A DNA stretch of 16,818 bases from Kiritimatiellia bacterium (GTDB lineage Bacteria > Verrucomicrobiota > Kiritimatiellia > RFP12 > UBA1067), in the NCBI GenBank assembly GCA_017459225.1, contig JAFUDL010000409.1:1-16818 (forward strand), written 5' to 3'. A model generated the notes under the pieces. It had not been told where the DNA came from and searched no databases. It worked only from the letters and a program-made list of their open reading frames with translations. Within the stretch, counting starts at the first letter, position 1, and every line of letters starts with the position of its first letter. Of the stretch, positions 15,106-16,818 are shown piece by piece. The position numbers and the translations under genes were made by a program.

Positions 15106-16818
15106 ATGGGAAAGATTCTCATTTCGCACTATGGTTTTGAACAAGACCAGCTTGCATATAAAATTCAGGACCGCCGTTTCATCGCAAGATTCGGCCGCGA
15201 GGTCGAGCAGCTTGCCCAGCGGTGGCTGCAAAATCCTAAAAACCCCGACCCCGAATTGGATCGCGATCTCCGCAACAAAATCTGGCGCCCGTCGGTAGCG
15301 CTCGCGGCCAACAACAATCTAAATTTTAAATTCGACAAGTACTACCTTCTGTACAATGTCGCAAAGAACCAGAAGAAAGAGCGGATTGAAAAGCTCAAAC
15401 ACGAAATCGATATCATCGTCAAAGACATAAGGGGTGTCAGCCCTGATACGATCGTTGAGACCATTCCGCTTGAGTTTGAAAGCATCTCAGATCCTTGGGA
15501 GATCAGTAAAGTGTTCCCAAAACTCTGTGAACTGTTTAAAGCCGATAAATTTCATGATAAAGATTCCGACTATTACGTTTTCTGTAACAACGGTACACTG
15601 CAGATACGAATTTCCCTCTTCCTTCTCACGCACCAGCAATTGATCACGGCAATGCGCGTCAACGCCATGCCTTGGAAGAACACAAGACAACGCGACCTTG
15701 CAACTGAAATAGGAGAAGCAAGCTGTTCAGCCAGTGGAACTTTGGAGATTGAAGACCCCGAGAAGGTCCGCAGCGACATATACGACAATCTCGCGCTCGG
15801 CAATGTGAACGCAAGAAAAGATGAAATCCAGTCCGGAATCCAAACAAAGAATAAAGACTACCAAACGAAACTCAGGCTCATCAAGGAAGTCGCAAAGGAA
15901 ACTCGTGACCCCATTCTGCTCACTGGCCCGACGGGCAGCGGAAAGACACAAATAGCAAATAACATAGCTTCAATGCTAGGGATCACATGCAAAAAATTCA
16001 ACTGCGCATCGTTCGGCGGCGATCTTGGCATCGCGCGCAGTCAATTGTTTGGACATTCCGCCAGTGCATTTACTGGCGCAGATATGGCCCAGGACGGCCT
16101 TCTAAAAAAAGCTGACGGCGGAATTCTTTTTCTTGATGAGATCGGCGAACTTCCGCTGGGAGTTCAAGCCATGCTTCTCACAGCGCTTGATACCGATGAT
16201 GCAGGAAAGAAGACGTTCCATCGAATGGGAGACGGCATGGAAATCCAAAGTGAATTCTTACTCATTTGCGGAACAAACCACAATCTTTGGGAGGATGTTA
16301 AAAATAAAACCTTTCGAAGGGATCTTCTTGAACGTATCAGCCTCTGGCACTTTGATCTTCCATCTCTCTCCGAACGCCGAGAAGACATCCCCGCAAACTG
16401 CCACTTCGCCCTCAAGAAATCAAAAAGCCATGTCAGGACCCTATTAACCGATAAAACTTTTGCCCCCGAGGCTGAAAGAAAGTTCATTGAATTCTGCCAA
16501 GACGATAAAATGACATGGGAAGGCAACTTCCGCGAATTCAATGCGATGGTCTGGCGCATGGCCACCTTGGCAAAAGGTCCCCGGATAGAAGTAAAAGATG
16601 TTGATGACGAAATAAAGCGCTGGAAGAGAATGTGCAAGACCGAATACAAAATAGGCACCTCCGAAAACTATGCGACAACAATACAGAAATCTGCTGAAGT
16701 GCCTGTCCAGGCATCGCCGCTTCCCGACGCTTCCTGCGATTTTGAATTTTTGCGCGCACTCATCAAAGATGAGAAGAAATTCAATTCCATGCGGCTGGAC
16801 GAACTTGCTCAACTAGCG
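15106..16818 (+). CDS. RtcR-like sigma-54-dependent activator with CARF-like sensor (C-terminus beyond window)
   Basis: 571 residues are visible, open at the right edge. The order is: an N-terminal extension (1-58); a CARF-like sensor (about 59-200) aligning by eye with E. coli RtcR through WRPSVAL, VSPDT, DPWEISKVF and NNGT; and a sigma-54 AAA+ domain with Walker A GPTGSGKT (274-281), L1 loop SAFTGA (320-325), Walker B GILFLDEIGE (339-348), sensor 1 near 387-390, FRRDLLERI arginine fingers (403-411) and sensor II WEGNFREF (471-478). The DNA-binding tail is cut off. RtcR activates the rtcBA RNA ligase/cyclase operon with sigma-54 after its CARF domain senses an RNA-derived signal; no rtcB or rtcA is seen here. 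Oddities: GAFTGA is SAFTGA, the usual CARF TGTH motif is NGTL, and about 35-40 residues are added at the N-terminus. The gene is visibly A+T-richer than its neighbours. The ATG is 7 nt after AGAAAGGA. Confidence 0.9.
   Translation, partial: MGKILISHYGFEQDQLAYKIQDRRFIARFGREVEQLAQRWLQNPKNPDPELDRDLRNKIWRPSVALAANNNLNFKFDKYYLLYNVAKNQKKERIEKLKHEIDIIVKDIRGVSPDTIVETIPLEFESISDPWEISKVFPKLCELFKADKFHDKDSDYYVFCNNGTLQIRISLFLLTHQQLITAMRVNAMPWKNTRQRDLATEIGEASCSASGTLEIEDPEKVRSDIYDNLALGNVNARKDEIQSGIQTKNKDYQTKLRLIKEVAKETRDPILLTGPTGSGKTQIANNIASMLGITCKKFNCASFGGDLGIARSQLFGHSASAFTGADMAQDGLLKKADGGILFLDEIGELPLGVQAMLLTALDTDDAGKKTFHRMGDGMEIQSEFLLICGTNHNLWEDVKNKTFRRDLLERISLWHFDLPSLSERREDIPANCHFALKKSKSHVRTLLTDKTFAPEAERKFIEFCQDDKMTWEGNFREFNAMVWRMATLAKGPRIEVKDVDDEIKRWKRMCKTEYKIGTSENYATTIQKSAEVPVQASPLPDASCDFEFLRALIKDEKKFNSMRLDELAQLA

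Overview
The window looks like chromosome from a Gram-negative, gut-type member of the Verrucomicrobiota/Kiritimatiellota/Lentisphaerota assemblage. This is inferred from the gene style: very large secreted multidomain proteins (discoidin-like, lamin-tail, CotH, chitobiase-C-like, PA14-like and beta-strand-repeat modules), a BspA-type leucine-rich-repeat protein, and strong AAGGA ribosome binding sites. No rRNA, tRNA, CRISPR array, transposase or integrase is visible.

Layout, right to left for the minus strand. (A) 1-3147, minus strand: a compact G+C-rich cassette of four genes read in the order 46-aa small protein, 95-aa small protein, a 730-aa double-ring AAA+ ATPase, then clpP (cut by the window edge after its catalytic Ser and His). 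The gaps are 46-48 bp, so it is probably one operon. The ATPase ends in an IGFG-containing tail that resembles the ClpP-docking loop of ClpX, which suggests a Cdc48-like unfoldase dedicated to the adjacent ClpP. The 95-aa protein carries the same Ala-Glu-acidic-Phe-Phe-Gly motif at both ends. This cassette is the best candidate for an undescribed system in the window.

(B) 3148-3425: a non-coding gap with a dense cluster of TGACA/TGTCA half-sites, including a perfect 8-bp inverted repeat. (C) 3426-4259, minus: a membrane-anchored or secreted BspA-like LRR protein with its own extended -10 promoter. (D) 4424-14846, minus: two giant exported proteins 64 bp apart, the upstream one with tandem carbohydrate-binding-like modules, a beta-helix and two PA14-like domains, the downstream one a CotH-kinase multidomain protein. 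They probably form a two-gene surface/adhesion operon driven by a TATAAT promoter at about 14924-14953.

(E) 14847-15105: a divergent control region with several inverted and direct repeats. (F) 15106 to the right edge, plus strand: a visibly A+T-richer gene for an RtcR-type sigma-54 activator (CARF-like sensor plus AAA+ domain), whose diagnostic GAFTGA loop reads SAFTGA and whose CARF signature is degenerate. Its C-terminal DNA-binding region lies beyond the window. Its promoter can be read both as sigma-70 and as sigma-54 type, and the sigma-54 element is palindromic.

All similarity statements come from motif recognition and memory of family sequences; no database search was run.
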